From the NCBI RefSeq assembly GCF_003434055.1, contig NZ_QVEX01000001.1, forward strand, positions 1,179,824 to 1,243,823: 64,000 nt of DNA, read 5' to 3'. This stretch comes from Enterocloster aldenensis (GTDB lineage Bacteria; Bacillota; Clostridia; Lachnospirales; Lachnospiraceae). Made by a program: the position numbers and the translations under genes. Below are positions 42,111-51,477 of the stretch, in pieces. Below the pieces are notes generated by a model. The model made no database searches, was not told the origin of the DNA, and saw only the letters and a program-made list of their open reading frames with translations. Positions within the stretch are counted from its first letter, which is position 1. The number at the start of each line of letters is the position of its first letter.

Positions 42111-44099
42111 CTATGATGCGCGGCGCCGTCCCCCGCGGTTGTGGGCACGGTTTATCTTCCCCCGCTCAAAACATTTCTCACATACGGAGAAGGGATAATC
42201 CCATGACAGCTCCCTCCCGCAGGCTGAACACTTGCGGGAATAGCTGGCACATTCTGTCTTCAGGATGCGGCTGATTTCTTCCTCGGTGTGACGCCGCTCC
42301 TCATTGAGGTTTCCGGTCTGGACCGGAAGCCCTGCCTTCCTGGAAAACTGGAAATACAGGTCCAGCATCTTATAATAACTTTCCAGGTCATACAGGTCGT
42401 CGCCAGGGCTGTAGGGGAATTCCAATTCATCCGCATCCCTGTAATCCCTGCAGTAATCCTTCCACAGGTCCATGACCATCTTATTATCTATGTCAATGGA
42501 GCATGTTATCAGCTTATATATCTCCTGCCTGGTAAATGTGTCCATGTCATCCTGATGCACATGTTCAAATGTCATGTACAGGGACAGCAGCTCGTCCACC
42601 TCCATTTTCTCATAGATGGAAGGCGTATCCATGGATGCCCAGATTTTTACCAGGGTGTCAATCTCAGCCGGCAGGTTAAGCAGCTGTTCCGGGAAACCCA
42701 CATACGCTTTCATGATGGGTATGGGAAGCCTGGACAGCCCGTCCCGGATCACTTCCAGCTCGTCGATGGCAGTGACGAACCCTTCATCATAAAGCCCGTA
42801 TCTCCCGGCCCGGCCCGCTATCTGCTTAATCTCTTCCGGGTTCAGGGTACGTTTGCCCACCCCGTCGAATTTCCTGGTCTCCACAAACACGATCCTGCGT
42901 ATGGGCAGGTTCAGGCCCATGCCGATGGCGTCCGTGCTTACCACCACATCGGTCTCCTTTGCCAGGAACCGGCGCACCTGTTCCCGCCTGGTGGCCGGGG
43001 GCAGGCTCCCATATATGACGCTGCAGTGGGTTCCCTCGTTCTCCAGATGGGCTGCCAGGGCAAGCACTGATTTCTTTGAAAATACAATCAGGGCATCGCC
43101 TTTTCTCAAATCCCGCTTCAGGTTATACGGCTTTGTCTCCAGGGTCAGCCTGGTATTCCGTTTGTGGCGCACCACCCGGAACTGGTCCCCGCAGCGTTTT
43201 ATCATCTGCACAATGATATCCTCTGCCTCAGGCGCCATGCACAGATGTATCTCCTCTGCCCTCAGTCCCAGGACCGCCCTGGTCCAGTTGTGTCCCCGGT
43301 ATGGGTCCGCAACCATCTGGCATTCATCTACCACAACAATATCAAAATAATCATGGTCATTGAGCATCTCCACGGTACAGGCCTGGCACACGGCCCCTGG
43401 CACCTCCAGAGTCTCTTCCCCTGTTATCATGGAACATGCAAGCCCCTCAGAATTAAGCTTGTCGTAGACCTCCAGGGCCAAAAGCCTTAAGGGGCCGAAA
43501 TACGCCCCGTGGCCGCACTCCTTCAGCCGTTCCAGCGCATCATGTGTCTTGCCGCTGTTGGTGGGACCTACATGGAGGATGAACCTGCGCTTCATCTCCC
43601 TGGCTCCCGGATACTCCTCCTCCGGCTTCTGGTTCACGGATTCCCGGATTCCCTTTTTGATGGTCTTTGGTATATAGAACAGCTGGTAGGCCCGGTCCAG
43701 GGAGTTGGTCAGCAGGTAACGGCGGATCCCCTGCATCCTGAGCACATGCTCCAGTTCCTCCAGTGACAGGCCGGACAAATACTCCAGGTCCTTTCTGGCA
43801 AGGGCGCCGCAGAATTCCTTCATGCTGGCACAATTCTTTTCCCACTCCTGGACAGCCGGTCCCGGCGGCAGCTTTCCCTCCTTGTGCATCAGATATGCGC
43901 AGACCTTGGACAGCATGGCATGGACATCGCTCAGCTCATTGGCTTTTTCAAGGGGCTTTATATTCGCCTCGGTGAGACGCTTTAAGCGTTTCCTCAATTC
44001 CACGGCCGTCATGGCCCTGTACCGCTTATTCACATTGCCGAAAAACAGCTCCTTATAGTATTCCTCCAAATACTGTGCGCATTCTCTTTTTATCTCCAT
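42111..44099 (-). CDS. Suv3-like DExH RNA helicase with C-terminal zinc ribbon
   Basis: 662 residues. After about 170 helical N-terminal residues comes a superfamily 2 helicase: motif I HVGPTNSGKTHDAL (178-185), motif II DECQ (258-261), motif IV region DALIVFSKKSVLALA, motif V VSTDAIGMGLNLPI, motif VI QIAGRAGRYG. GPTNSGKT with DE-x-Q and the FVETRKFDG segment are those of Suv3, the mitochondrial degradosome helicase. The tail has C-x2-C...C-x2-C (RKCSACGRELSWDYPFSVCEKC) then a basic end, a likely zinc ribbon for RNA. Probable role: RNA unwinding in decay or ribosome work; the partner nuclease is unknown. Confidence 0.85.
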   Translation of the reverse strand: MEIKRECAQYLEEYYKELFFGNVNKRYRAMTAVELRKRLKRLTEANIKPLEKANELSDVHAMLSKVCAYLMHKEGKLPPGPAVQEWEKNCASMKEFCGALARKDLEYLSGLSLEELEHVLRMQGIRRYLLTNSLDRAYQLFYIPKTIKKGIRESVNQKPEEEYPGAREMKRRFILHVGPTNSGKTHDALERLKECGHGAYFGPLRLLALEVYDKLNSEGLACSMITGEETLEVPGAVCQACTVEMLNDHDYFDIVVVDECQMVADPYRGHNWTRAVLGLRAEEIHLCMAPEAEDIIVQMIKRCGDQFRVVRHKRNTRLTLETKPYNLKRDLRKGDALIVFSKKSVLALAAHLENEGTHCSVIYGSLPPATRREQVRRFLAKETDVVVSTDAIGMGLNLPIRRIVFVETRKFDGVGKRTLNPEEIKQIAGRAGRYGLYDEGFVTAIDELEVIRDGLSRLPIPIMKAYVGFPEQLLNLPAEIDTLVKIWASMDTPSIYEKMEVDELLSLYMTFEHVHQDDMDTFTRQEIYKLITCSIDIDNKMVMDLWKDYCRDYRDADELEFPYSPGDDLYDLESYYKMLDLYFQFSRKAGLPVQTGNLNEERRHTEEEISRILKTECASYSRKCSACGRELSWDYPFSVCEKCFERGKINRAHNRGGRRRAS

Positions 44100-44177
44100 G
44101 GATTTCCTCTTTCTTTCTGATTTTCACAAAAGCAGCCAGGTGCACATGTTCCCACGTCCATCTGGCAGCTATTAAAC

Positions 44178-44573
44178 TTACACCATGGTAGTATCCACAA
44201 AATGCTCAAAACCCGAAATGCCATATTCCGCGCACACGCTGTTGATACCGTCCACAATCTCCTCCCGCGAATAATTCGCCTCGAAAAGTGTGTCATCCTT
44301 CATCTGGTTAAGATACATATAAAAAGTAAGGGCCATCTCCAGGCGGTCAATATCCTGGGGATCCAACTGGTCCGAGAGATAATTCTCAGCCCCGTTGATA
44401 TCGCCCGCGTCCGCCATGTCCTTTAACTGGCGGTACACCCGGTCCATAGGCGTATACTTGTCCTCGTCCTCCGGAAGTTCATAGTCTATATCGTTCTTGC
44501 CCAGCGCCAGCCTTGCAATGGCCCTGACCAGGTCGCTAATCGTCCTCATCACATAATCGTCCTGAAATCCCAT
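44178..44573 (-). CDS. DUF6483-like hypothetical protein
   Basis: 131 residues from the ATG at 44573 (GGAG 10 bases upstream; an ATG six bases earlier is only 4 bases away). FQDDYVMRTISDLVRAIARLAL at the start and the acidic helical rest (QLKDMADAGDINGAENYLSD) suggest a small all-helical, TPR-like cytoplasmic protein, a form common in Lachnospiraceae and without known function. It lies 78 bases before the helicase start on the same strand, so the two may be co-transcribed. Confidence 0.8.
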   Translation of the reverse strand: MGFQDDYVMRTISDLVRAIARLALGKNDIDYELPEDEDKYTPMDRVYRQLKDMADAGDINGAENYLSDQLDPQDIDRLEMALTFYMYLNQMKDDTLFEANYSREEIVDGINSVCAEYGISGFEHFVDTTMV

Positions 44574-44758
44574 AACCATCCATCTCCTGCGTATTTTCCT
44601 TTTAGTATAGTTGATATCGTTTCCGCCGTCAAGCCGTAGAATTCATCCTGCCTGACAATGTCCTGCAGACTGCCCCCCAAAGCCTGTGCCGTTTCAGCCA
44701 TACCCGGCGCTGCGCCGCTGTACTGGCACCACACAGATTTCCCGGCATATCTAATCAT
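44549..44758 (-). CDS. small hypothetical protein, uncertain
   Basis: A possible 69-residue frame (MIRYAGKSVWCQYSGAAP... to ...GDGWLWDFRTIM), overlapping the next gene start by about 25 bases. The ribosome-binding site is weak (GGGAG 13 bases away). Its composition looks protein-like, and the end overlap is typical of coupled genes, but I recognise no family. It may equally be leader sequence opposite feoB. Confidence 0.35.
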   Translation of the reverse strand: MIRYAGKSVWCQYSGAAPGMAETAQALGGSLQDIVRQDEFYGLTAETISTILKGKYAGDGWLWDFRTIM

Positions 44759-44805
44759 AAGGCCCAATCCGCTCCCTGGATTGGATTTATATATGGAGTG
44801 ATTGA

Positions 44806-46743
44806 ATGGAACATGAATGCAGCGTGATTGCCCTTGCCGGAACCCCAAAGGCCGGAAAAACCACAATATTCAACGGACTGACAGGTATGTGCTGTTACAC
44901 CGGCAGCTGGTGGGGGGACAGGGGAACGCCTGGCTGCGGTACGTACACCTACTGCGGCCAGACTTATATGCTTCTTGACATGCCCGGCGCCTATTCCCTT
45001 CCCCCTGCTCCGTTCCCGGATTCCGGTTCCCGGGAAAACAGGGACTCCTTCCTGGGTTCCCAACAGCCGGACGTCATCGCGGTGGTGGCTGATGCCACCA
45101 GGCTGGAACTTGGACTTCACCTGCTAAAACAAGTGCTGGGCATGGATACAGGAACCAGGGATGCAGACAATATCCCGGTGATACTCTGTGTTAATTTTTG
45201 TGACGAGGCGCTGCGGACAGGGCTGGTGATTGATTATAACCTCCTGGAGGATGTGCTCCAGATTCCCGTGATTCCCTGCTGCGCCCGGCGCCGGAGCCAT
45301 CTTGACGATATCAAGGCCGCCATACATTATGCGGCCAAACCAGGGAACCGGAAGGCTTTCTGTTATGACTGCCTGGACTTTTCCCCTAAGAAATTAGCTG
45401 CGGAATGTATCTGCGCCTCCTCCGACACGGACGGCGCCCGCAGGGTGCTTCTGGACCTGCTCCTCACCGGGCCGGTTACAGGCAAGATCATACTGCTGTT
45501 CCTGCTGGCCGGGGTCCTTCATCTGACCATGATTGCCGCCGGTTTTCCCTCCCGGCTTTTGTGGGAGGCCCTGTCACGGCTGGAGCTGTCCCTGGACAGG
45601 GCCATGACATATCTGGGGGCGGCCCCCTGGCTTACCGGCTGCCTTGTCCACGGGGGATTCCGCGCGCTTTCCTGGACAGCTGCAATCATGCTGCCTCCCC
45701 TTGCTGTGTTCCTTTTTTTCTTCACCCTGCTGGAGGACCTTGGATTCCTTCCCCGGGCATCCATGGTCATGGATCCCGTATTTGGGAAATGCGGCGCCTG
45801 CGGCGGACAATGTGTGACCATGGCCCTGGGTCTGGGGTGTAATGCCGCCGGAGTGGCCTGCTGCCGGTCCATCCAGTCCCCCAAGGAACGCACCATTGCC
45901 GTACTCACCAATTCCATGATTCCCTGCTGCGGCCGCTTTCCTGTTTTTATCATGCTGATACCCCTGTTTTTTGCAGCCGGGCCAGTGGACTCCCTGACCG
46001 GTTCCCTGTCCTGCGCCCTGTTGTTTTCCATCCTGCTGCTGGCCGCTGTCTACCTGTCCATGGGGATATCCTGGCTTCTGTCAAAGACACTGCTAAAGGG
46101 ACTGCCCTCCGCCTTCACCCTGGAGCTGCCTCCTTACAGGAAAATGCACATCACCCGCTCAGCCCTGCGCTCCCTTCTGAACAGGACCATGGTATTTACC
46201 GGACGCGCGGTCAGGGCAGCGGTTCCTGCCGGAATCATCGTCTGGTTCCTGGCCAACCTGTTTTACACAGGGCCATCCGCAGGCCTTGTCTCCTTTCACA
46301 GGCCTGCGGCTGACGTACCCAGCCTGTTAAATGCCTTTACAGGCATGCTGGATCCTGCTGCAGTCCTTCTTGGCATGGATGGGGCCATATTGGCAGCCTT
46401 CATACTGTCCTTCCCGGCAGGTGAACTGTTTCTTCCAATCCTCATCATGGCCTACCTTGAGGGCGGGCCCCTTGGCGGGATATTGGGAGGGTCCCTGGAC
46501 GCGGGCGGCAGCGCCTTTTCCCTGTATCAGCTGCTTGTCTCACAGGGATGGACCTGGATTACCGCCATCTGCACCCTTGTCTTTACCTTCCTGCATTGGC
46601 CCTGCCTGACCACCTGCCAGGCGGTTGCCCGGGAGACAGACAGCTTAAAATGGGCCGGGACAGCAATCTGTATCGCAACAATCCCCGGGATTCTCATATG
46701 TATGGGTATTGCGCTGTATGGACACATGGTTTTAGGTATCTAA
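44806..46743 (+). CDS. feoB: FeoB-like ferrous iron transporter, divergent short form
   Basis: 645 residues. The N-terminal G domain has G1 AGTPKAGKTT (12-20, where GNPNSGKT is usual), G3 DMPG (58-61) and G4 NFCD. The membrane part has FFFTLLEDLGFLPRASMVMD, the GCGGQC-like block KCGACGGQCVTMALGLGCN with its Cys residues, and a second core half (SFPAGELFLPILIMAY). It lacks FeoA and FeoC domains and is shorter than most FeoB proteins. GGAG precedes the ATG. No feoA adjoins; feoA lies alone at 29698. It may carry iron or a different divalent metal. Confidence 0.85.
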   Translation: MEHECSVIALAGTPKAGKTTIFNGLTGMCCYTGSWWGDRGTPGCGTYTYCGQTYMLLDMPGAYSLPPAPFPDSGSRENRDSFLGSQQPDVIAVVADATRLELGLHLLKQVLGMDTGTRDADNIPVILCVNFCDEALRTGLVIDYNLLEDVLQIPVIPCCARRRSHLDDIKAAIHYAAKPGNRKAFCYDCLDFSPKKLAAECICASSDTDGARRVLLDLLLTGPVTGKIILLFLLAGVLHLTMIAAGFPSRLLWEALSRLELSLDRAMTYLGAAPWLTGCLVHGGFRALSWTAAIMLPPLAVFLFFFTLLEDLGFLPRASMVMDPVFGKCGACGGQCVTMALGLGCNAAGVACCRSIQSPKERTIAVLTNSMIPCCGRFPVFIMLIPLFFAAGPVDSLTGSLSCALLFSILLLAAVYLSMGISWLLSKTLLKGLPSAFTLELPPYRKMHITRSALRSLLNRTMVFTGRAVRAAVPAGIIVWFLANLFYTGPSAGLVSFHRPAADVPSLLNAFTGMLDPAAVLLGMDGAILAAFILSFPAGELFLPILIMAYLEGGPLGGILGGSLDAGGSAFSLYQLLVSQGWTWITAICTLVFTFLHWPCLTTCQAVARETDSLKWAGTAICIATIPGILICMGIALYGHMVLGI

Positions 46744-46777
46744 GGCAGCATGTCCTCCAAAATCTGGGTATTATTTC

Positions 46778-46806
46778 TTGACTGCGGCATCCCCACTGCC
46801 TATAAT
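46778..46806 (+). promoter_or_regulatory. sigma-A promoter of the AI-2E permease operon
   Basis: TTGACT (46778-46783), 17-base spacer, TATAAT (46801-46806), 33 bases before the ATG and after the feoB stop, so this operon starts independently of feoB. Confidence 0.88.
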
Positions 46807-46838
46807 AGAGGTAAGCAAACAAACAGGACGCTTGTCAT

Positions 46839-47900
46839 ATGGACCTCCAAAAACGCAGGACCTTTATTATCAGCTTTATATACTTTGCGATTATCGGTGT
46901 GATTTGCTATATTCTCTTTAAAAGGCTGATTCCCATGCTCATGCCCTTTATCATGGCGCTGGCAATTGCCGCGGCCCTGGACCCGGCTGTCTCCTATTTA
47001 GGAAGCCGCATGAAGGGCGGATACAGGTGTGCGGCAGCGGCAGTCCTCCTTCTGTTTTATGGCTGTCTCTTCAGTCTGGCCGCTGTCTCCGGGAACTGGC
47101 TGTTTTCCTGCATCCAGGAACAGGGCAGGAAGCTTCCTGCTTTATACGGCGAAGTCATGGAACCAGGGCTGTCCCGGTTTTTCACACTTCTGGAAGCCAG
47201 TTTCCCTGGTCACAGCATCCATATCTCCTCGCTTGGAACCAGTCTGGAGCATGCCATGGAAAATGCAGCAGGCGCCCTTTCTTCCAGCCTGATCAGTTAT
47301 GGCGCCTCCGTCCTTGTTGGATTCCCATCCCTTTTGGTGGATATCCTGGCTGCCGTAATCGCATCGTTCTTCCTTACAGGAAGCTACCGCCAGACCGCTT
47401 CATTCCTCATGCGCCAGATTCCGGATAAACAGCGGTCCATACTTACGGCTGCATGGGCCAGTATACGGCAGGTAACGGGACGTCTGGTCAAGGCATACGC
47501 CCTGCTTATGGCCCTCACCTTCGCAGAGCTCTTCGTGGGCTTCTGGGTCCTGGGCGTGCCCATGGGCTTCACGGCCGCATGTCTGATTACCCTTGTGGAT
47601 ATCCTGCCCGTGCTGGGCACGGGCACCGTCCTTTTGCCCTGGGCCTTCATTGCCTGGACCACAGGTTCAGGAAGCCTGGGTATCGGCCTTGTGTGCCTCT
47701 ATCTGCTGATTACAGTGGTCCGCCAGACCCTGGAGCCTAAAGTGGTTGGCCTCCAGATGGGCCTCCCTCCTGCTGCTGCCCTGCTCTGCATGTTTGTGGG
47801 CGGCAAGGTACTTGGGCTTGCCGGTATCTTCCTGTTTCCCATTGGCGCCACCGTCCTTTTTGAACTCAGCGAGGACGGAACCATCCAATTATTCAAATAA
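46839..47900 (+). CDS. AI-2E family (PerM/YtvI-like) membrane transporter
   Basis: 353 residues with the eight-helix pattern of the AI-2E exporter superfamily: helices 1-2 near the start (IISFIYFAIIGVICYILF), an amphipathic middle, and the conserved LITLVDILPVLGTGTVLLPWAF followed by VVRQTLEPKVVGLQMGLPP. The Firmicutes YtvI branch is linked to sporulation and to small-molecule or ion export; the substrate here is unknown. The ribosome-binding site is CAGGA. Its own promoter lies 33 bases upstream, and a metalloprotease-like gene follows 42 bases later. Confidence 0.88.
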   Translation: MDLQKRRTFIISFIYFAIIGVICYILFKRLIPMLMPFIMALAIAAALDPAVSYLGSRMKGGYRCAAAAVLLLFYGCLFSLAAVSGNWLFSCIQEQGRKLPALYGEVMEPGLSRFFTLLEASFPGHSIHISSLGTSLEHAMENAAGALSSSLISYGASVLVGFPSLLVDILAAVIASFFLTGSYRQTASFLMRQIPDKQRSILTAAWASIRQVTGRLVKAYALLMALTFAELFVGFWVLGVPMGFTAACLITLVDILPVLGTGTVLLPWAFIAWTTGSGSLGIGLVCLYLLITVVRQTLEPKVVGLQMGLPPAAALLCMFVGGKVLGLAGIFLFPIGATVLFELSEDGTIQLFK

Positions 47901-47942
47901 TATGCATAAACCGGACTACATTACATAAAGGCAGGTATGTTT

Positions 47943-49103
47943 ATGAAGATTCCATCCATTTTCCCGTTCCCACCATCCAGTCATACCTCCGGCGCCCCGG
48001 ACCGGGACCGCGGGCCCCAGGTCCGGCTTTTTGCCATCAGCCTGGTTCTGGCTGCCGCCTCCGCCGTCCTGGGCGCCTGTGCCAGGATGGTGCCTGGATT
48101 TGCACATACATATTCCATTACCGTCTATCCTGTGCTTGTGAATACCATTGGCCGTTTCAGCAGCATTTTCCCATTCTCCCTGTCAGAAGCAGGGTTATAT
48201 CTGGCTGCTGTTTTCTGTATCCTGAACCTTCTTTTCCTCATCAAAAAACCGCTTGCCGCGCTGTCCCGTCTTTTTTTCCTTGCCTGTCTCCTCCTGTTCC
48301 TGTACACGGCCGGCTGCGGCATCAACTACTACCGCACGCCATTTTCCTATGAGGCCGGCATGGTCATGGAACAGTCGTCAGCCGGGGAGCTTTACAGTCT
48401 CTGCCTGTTCCTCACAGAACAGATCAACAGCACCCTTACGGAAACAGACCATTCAGGGGATGCGCTTAAGGGACTTTATCCAGGGCAGACAGAGGACACG
48501 CCCCTGCCGTCTGCCGCAATGCTCCGGGAACTTGGGATGGAAGGGGTTAAATCCATGAAGGGTCTGGGTACAGCCTACCCCCAGCTGTCCGGATACTACC
48601 CGTATCCCAAGCCGCTGATGAATCCGCGTCTGCTGTCCATCCAGCAGCTTTGCGGCATCTACTCCCCCTTTACCATTGAGGCAAACTACAACCGGGAAAT
48701 GCCTTACTACAATATACCGCACACCATATGCCATGAACTGTCCCATCTGAAGGGGTTCATGCGCGAGGATGAGGCCAACTTCATCGGATACCTGGCCTGC
48801 ATTGGCTCCGATTCCCCGGATTTCCGCTACAGCGGCTACCTGACCGGATGGGTCTACGCCGGCAATGCCCTGGCCAAGGCAGACCTGGAGGCATACTATG
48901 GGCTATATGGGCGGCTGGCCCCTGAGGCAGCCAGGGACCTGGCCTGGAACAACCAGTTCTGGGACAGGTTTGACGGCAAGGTGGCTGAAGCCTCCACCCA
49001 GCTCAATGACCGTTACCTGAAGGCCAATAACCAGGAGGATGGGGTGCGCAGTTATGGGAGGATGGTGGATCTGATGCTGGCTTATTATAGGGATTCCCAA
49101 TAG
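47943..49103 (+). CDS. DUF3810 membrane metalloprotease-like protein
   Basis: 386 residues from the ATG at 47943 (AAAGG 10 bases upstream; an ATG six bases before is too close). Three hydrophobic segments in the first ~130 residues are followed by an extracytoplasmic domain with ICHELSHLKGFMREDEANF: H-E-x-x-H plus a downstream E, the gluzincin zinc-binding arrangement. This is the DUF3810 family, common in Clostridia and Bacteroidetes, with no established substrate. It follows the AI-2E permease and is closed by a strong terminator. Confidence 0.85.
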   Translation: MKIPSIFPFPPSSHTSGAPDRDRGPQVRLFAISLVLAAASAVLGACARMVPGFAHTYSITVYPVLVNTIGRFSSIFPFSLSEAGLYLAAVFCILNLLFLIKKPLAALSRLFFLACLLLFLYTAGCGINYYRTPFSYEAGMVMEQSSAGELYSLCLFLTEQINSTLTETDHSGDALKGLYPGQTEDTPLPSAAMLRELGMEGVKSMKGLGTAYPQLSGYYPYPKPLMNPRLLSIQQLCGIYSPFTIEANYNREMPYYNIPHTICHELSHLKGFMREDEANFIGYLACIGSDSPDFRYSGYLTGWVYAGNALAKADLEAYYGLYGRLAPEAARDLAWNNQFWDRFDGKVAEASTQLNDRYLKANNQEDGVRSYGRMVDLMLAYYRDSQ

Positions 49104-49198
49104 TGATAGGGGGCGGCGATATTACAGCCGGCAATGGCCGCTGCATATATGTCCCGGACAGCCGCTCATGATTCAGTGTAAGCAAATGCCTGCATATG

Positions 49199-49256
49199 AA
49201 AAGGACAGCAGCCCGGATATCTGAATTTTCAGATTTCCGGAGCCTGCTGTCCTTTT
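49199..49256. terminator. bidirectional terminator between DUF3810 and M3 genes
   Basis: AAAAGGACAGCAG (49199-49211) pairs perfectly over 13 bases with CTGCTGTCCTTTT (49244-49256). T-runs end the stem on both strands, so it serves both convergent genes. Confidence 0.88.
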
Positions 49257-49273
49257 ATGGTCATGAGCCTTCC

Positions 49274-51340
49274 CTACCGCTTCTTCCTTACCTCCCACAA
49301 AATCACAAGACCAACACTGATAATCAGGACCTGAAGCACGATTACGGTGCCGATTCCTGCCAGAATGATGAACTGAACCGACCTGTTGTCCTGGGCCGCG
49401 GATGTTTCGTTTGCGCTAACCCCGGGCGCTTCCACATCAGGCTGTGCGCTGTTTTCGGCCTCCTCGGCCTCCATGCTGCCGGTCCCTGCTATCCTTCCAA
49501 GTTCCAGGGACAGTTCCTTTATATCCGCCTCATCAAACACATCTTTCATGCCCCATCGGTCCATGGTCCCTCTGTAAGGCGCTTCCAGGCCCTCGTTCAG
49601 TATCCCAAGGTAGATATCCACCGCCCCATCCCAGTCCTCCCCGGAAAGTACCCAGAGATCCAGGGCTGACAGGGCTGACGTCCCATAGCCAATATAATAC
49701 ATGGGACTGTAGAACAGGTGGGGGATATCTACCCAGTCATAACACATATTCCCATAGACCCGGTAATACCAGCCATCGTAGGAATCCTGAATCTCCTTGA
49801 ACCTGCGGTTCATATCATCCAGGGTCATGTCAGGGGTTGTGTATACGGCTTCCTCGAACTCCTGAATCATGCATGCAGTGATGGCCACGTACAGCATATC
49901 GCTCATCGTCTCATAGGTATAGGCAGAGTCCCCCTCCCCAAACAGACTGCCGGCATAACGTGTTGACAGCATCTCCAGTCCCTGGGACTGCAGCTCGCAC
50001 ACATCCACATGAAAGCCCTGATACATCTCAGGGACTGTATTATAATAATAACTGCAGAAATGTCCGAACTCATGAATCAGGGACTGGTAATCCCGGAAGG
50101 TATTGTCACGGTTTATGAAGATAAACGCATCCCTGTAACTGGGCAGTCCCACTGTGTAGCTCCCATCGGTACGCTCCACGCTGTCCTCCCCTGCCTGGAT
50201 ATCATACAGATGGTTATCCCTCATATAGCGGAATACTTCCCCCAGTTTTGGCACCATCTGGTCCATGCCGTCCCCTACCGTATCAAGAATCTCCTCTGCT
50301 GTGCTGTCCTCCAGCAGGTCCAGGCTGTCGTAGGAAGCATTGTCCACCGCCTCTGACCACAGGTACCAGATATTATCGCTGAGGACCACGATGTTATCCT
50401 TCACATTCTGGCAAAGCTGCCGCGTATCCTTAAGGGTATAATCCCGCCCGTATATTGTCTCATGGGCATATTCAGCATAATTATCATAACCCGCGGACCT
50501 GGCTATCTCCCCGCGGACCTTAACCAGTTCCAGGTATTTGTCCCCCAGGATACGGTTTCTTTCCCTGCCCAGCGCCTCGCTCACCTCACGGTAATCCGCG
50601 GTGTCCATATCCGGCTCTTTTTCCAGACGCCCATAATCCCACTGTTCCCCGTCATACTCCACGGATATACTGCCGGATGCCAGCTGGTCATATTCCCGGA
50701 TCAAATCCTCTTCCTTTCTGTGAAGATCCAGCTCCTCCTGGGAATAATCCTCATAGTAGGCAATCTTGGGAACATAGGCTTCTCCGATTTTTTCCTCAAG
50801 AAGGGAGCGGTAAGAAGACTGAAGGCCCTTTTGCAGGCAGGCGGCCGCCTTATTCCCCATCTCCGAATACAGCTGCGTTGTATAAGCCTGCTCCCCAGCT
50901 GCTTCCTGGTCAGATATATCCCTGTCATACATGATCTGGGCCATATAAGCCATTGTAGCCAGCCGGTCAAACTCACTGATGATCAGGTCATACAGACGTT
51001 CCACTTCCTCTTCCTGCCCCTGTGTGTTTAAGGCCAGTTCAAACTCCTCCATGGCCTTGTCCATGACCGTTGTGGAGAAATGCTCATAGGGCCTCTGGGA
51101 AAAATCCACCCCTTCAAAGAACCGGCCTGTCCGGGGTAGCGGCGGCCACGCCTGTGCTGCCGCCTGATACCCCGGTTCCGACCGCGCCCGAACCGCCGCC
51201 TGACGCCCCGGTTCCGCCTGCGCCTGTGCCGCCGCCTGAACCTGGGCCAGGCCCCAGGACGGTACGGAAGCCATCAGGATGGCTGCGGCCGCCAGCGCCC
51301 CCATGGGTCTTATGACAATCTTCCATGTGTTTTTATTCAT
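49274..51340 (-). CDS. membrane-anchored M3-family oligoendopeptidase
   Basis: 688 residues. An N-terminal signal segment (about 10-36) is followed by an Ala/Gln/Arg repeat-like linker (QAEPGRQAAVRARSEPGYQA). The zinc motif is LIHEFGHFCSYYY (H-E-x-x-H), and further on come CELQSQGLEML (third ligand Glu) and FEEAVYTTPDMTLDD, typical of M3/PepF-like peptidases. A C-terminal hydrophobic helix before VRKKR anchors it to the membrane, so the enzyme faces outward. It probably trims peptides at the cell surface. The Ala-rich linker is high in GC and looks repeat-expanded. Confidence 0.88.
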   Translation of the reverse strand: MNKNTWKIVIRPMGALAAAAILMASVPSWGLAQVQAAAQAQAEPGRQAAVRARSEPGYQAAAQAWPPLPRTGRFFEGVDFSQRPYEHFSTTVMDKAMEEFELALNTQGQEEEVERLYDLIISEFDRLATMAYMAQIMYDRDISDQEAAGEQAYTTQLYSEMGNKAAACLQKGLQSSYRSLLEEKIGEAYVPKIAYYEDYSQEELDLHRKEEDLIREYDQLASGSISVEYDGEQWDYGRLEKEPDMDTADYREVSEALGRERNRILGDKYLELVKVRGEIARSAGYDNYAEYAHETIYGRDYTLKDTRQLCQNVKDNIVVLSDNIWYLWSEAVDNASYDSLDLLEDSTAEEILDTVGDGMDQMVPKLGEVFRYMRDNHLYDIQAGEDSVERTDGSYTVGLPSYRDAFIFINRDNTFRDYQSLIHEFGHFCSYYYNTVPEMYQGFHVDVCELQSQGLEMLSTRYAGSLFGEGDSAYTYETMSDMLYVAITACMIQEFEEAVYTTPDMTLDDMNRRFKEIQDSYDGWYYRVYGNMCYDWVDIPHLFYSPMYYIGYGTSALSALDLWVLSGEDWDGAVDIYLGILNEGLEAPYRGTMDRWGMKDVFDEADIKELSLELGRIAGTGSMEAEEAENSAQPDVEAPGVSANETSAAQDNRSVQFIILAGIGTVIVLQVLIISVGLVILWEVRKKR

Positions 51341-51387
51341 GGCCGGTTCCTCCTTTGTATATTTCTTACATTTATTCTAACACACAA

Positions 51388-51409
51388 ACAGGCCCCTCAC
51401 AAGGCCTGT
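51388..51409 (-). terminator. terminator after the phosphoesterase gene
   Basis: ACAGGCC pairs with GGCCTGT over 7 bases across an 8-base loop; the minus strand continues TTTGTGTGTT. It closes the operon that ends with the phosphoesterase. Confidence 0.65.
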
Positions 51410-51477
51410 CCGTTAACCGGGCCGGCAGCCATGCCAGCCCATATCCTGTAATGTTCCAGATGCCGGGTGTCCCCGGT

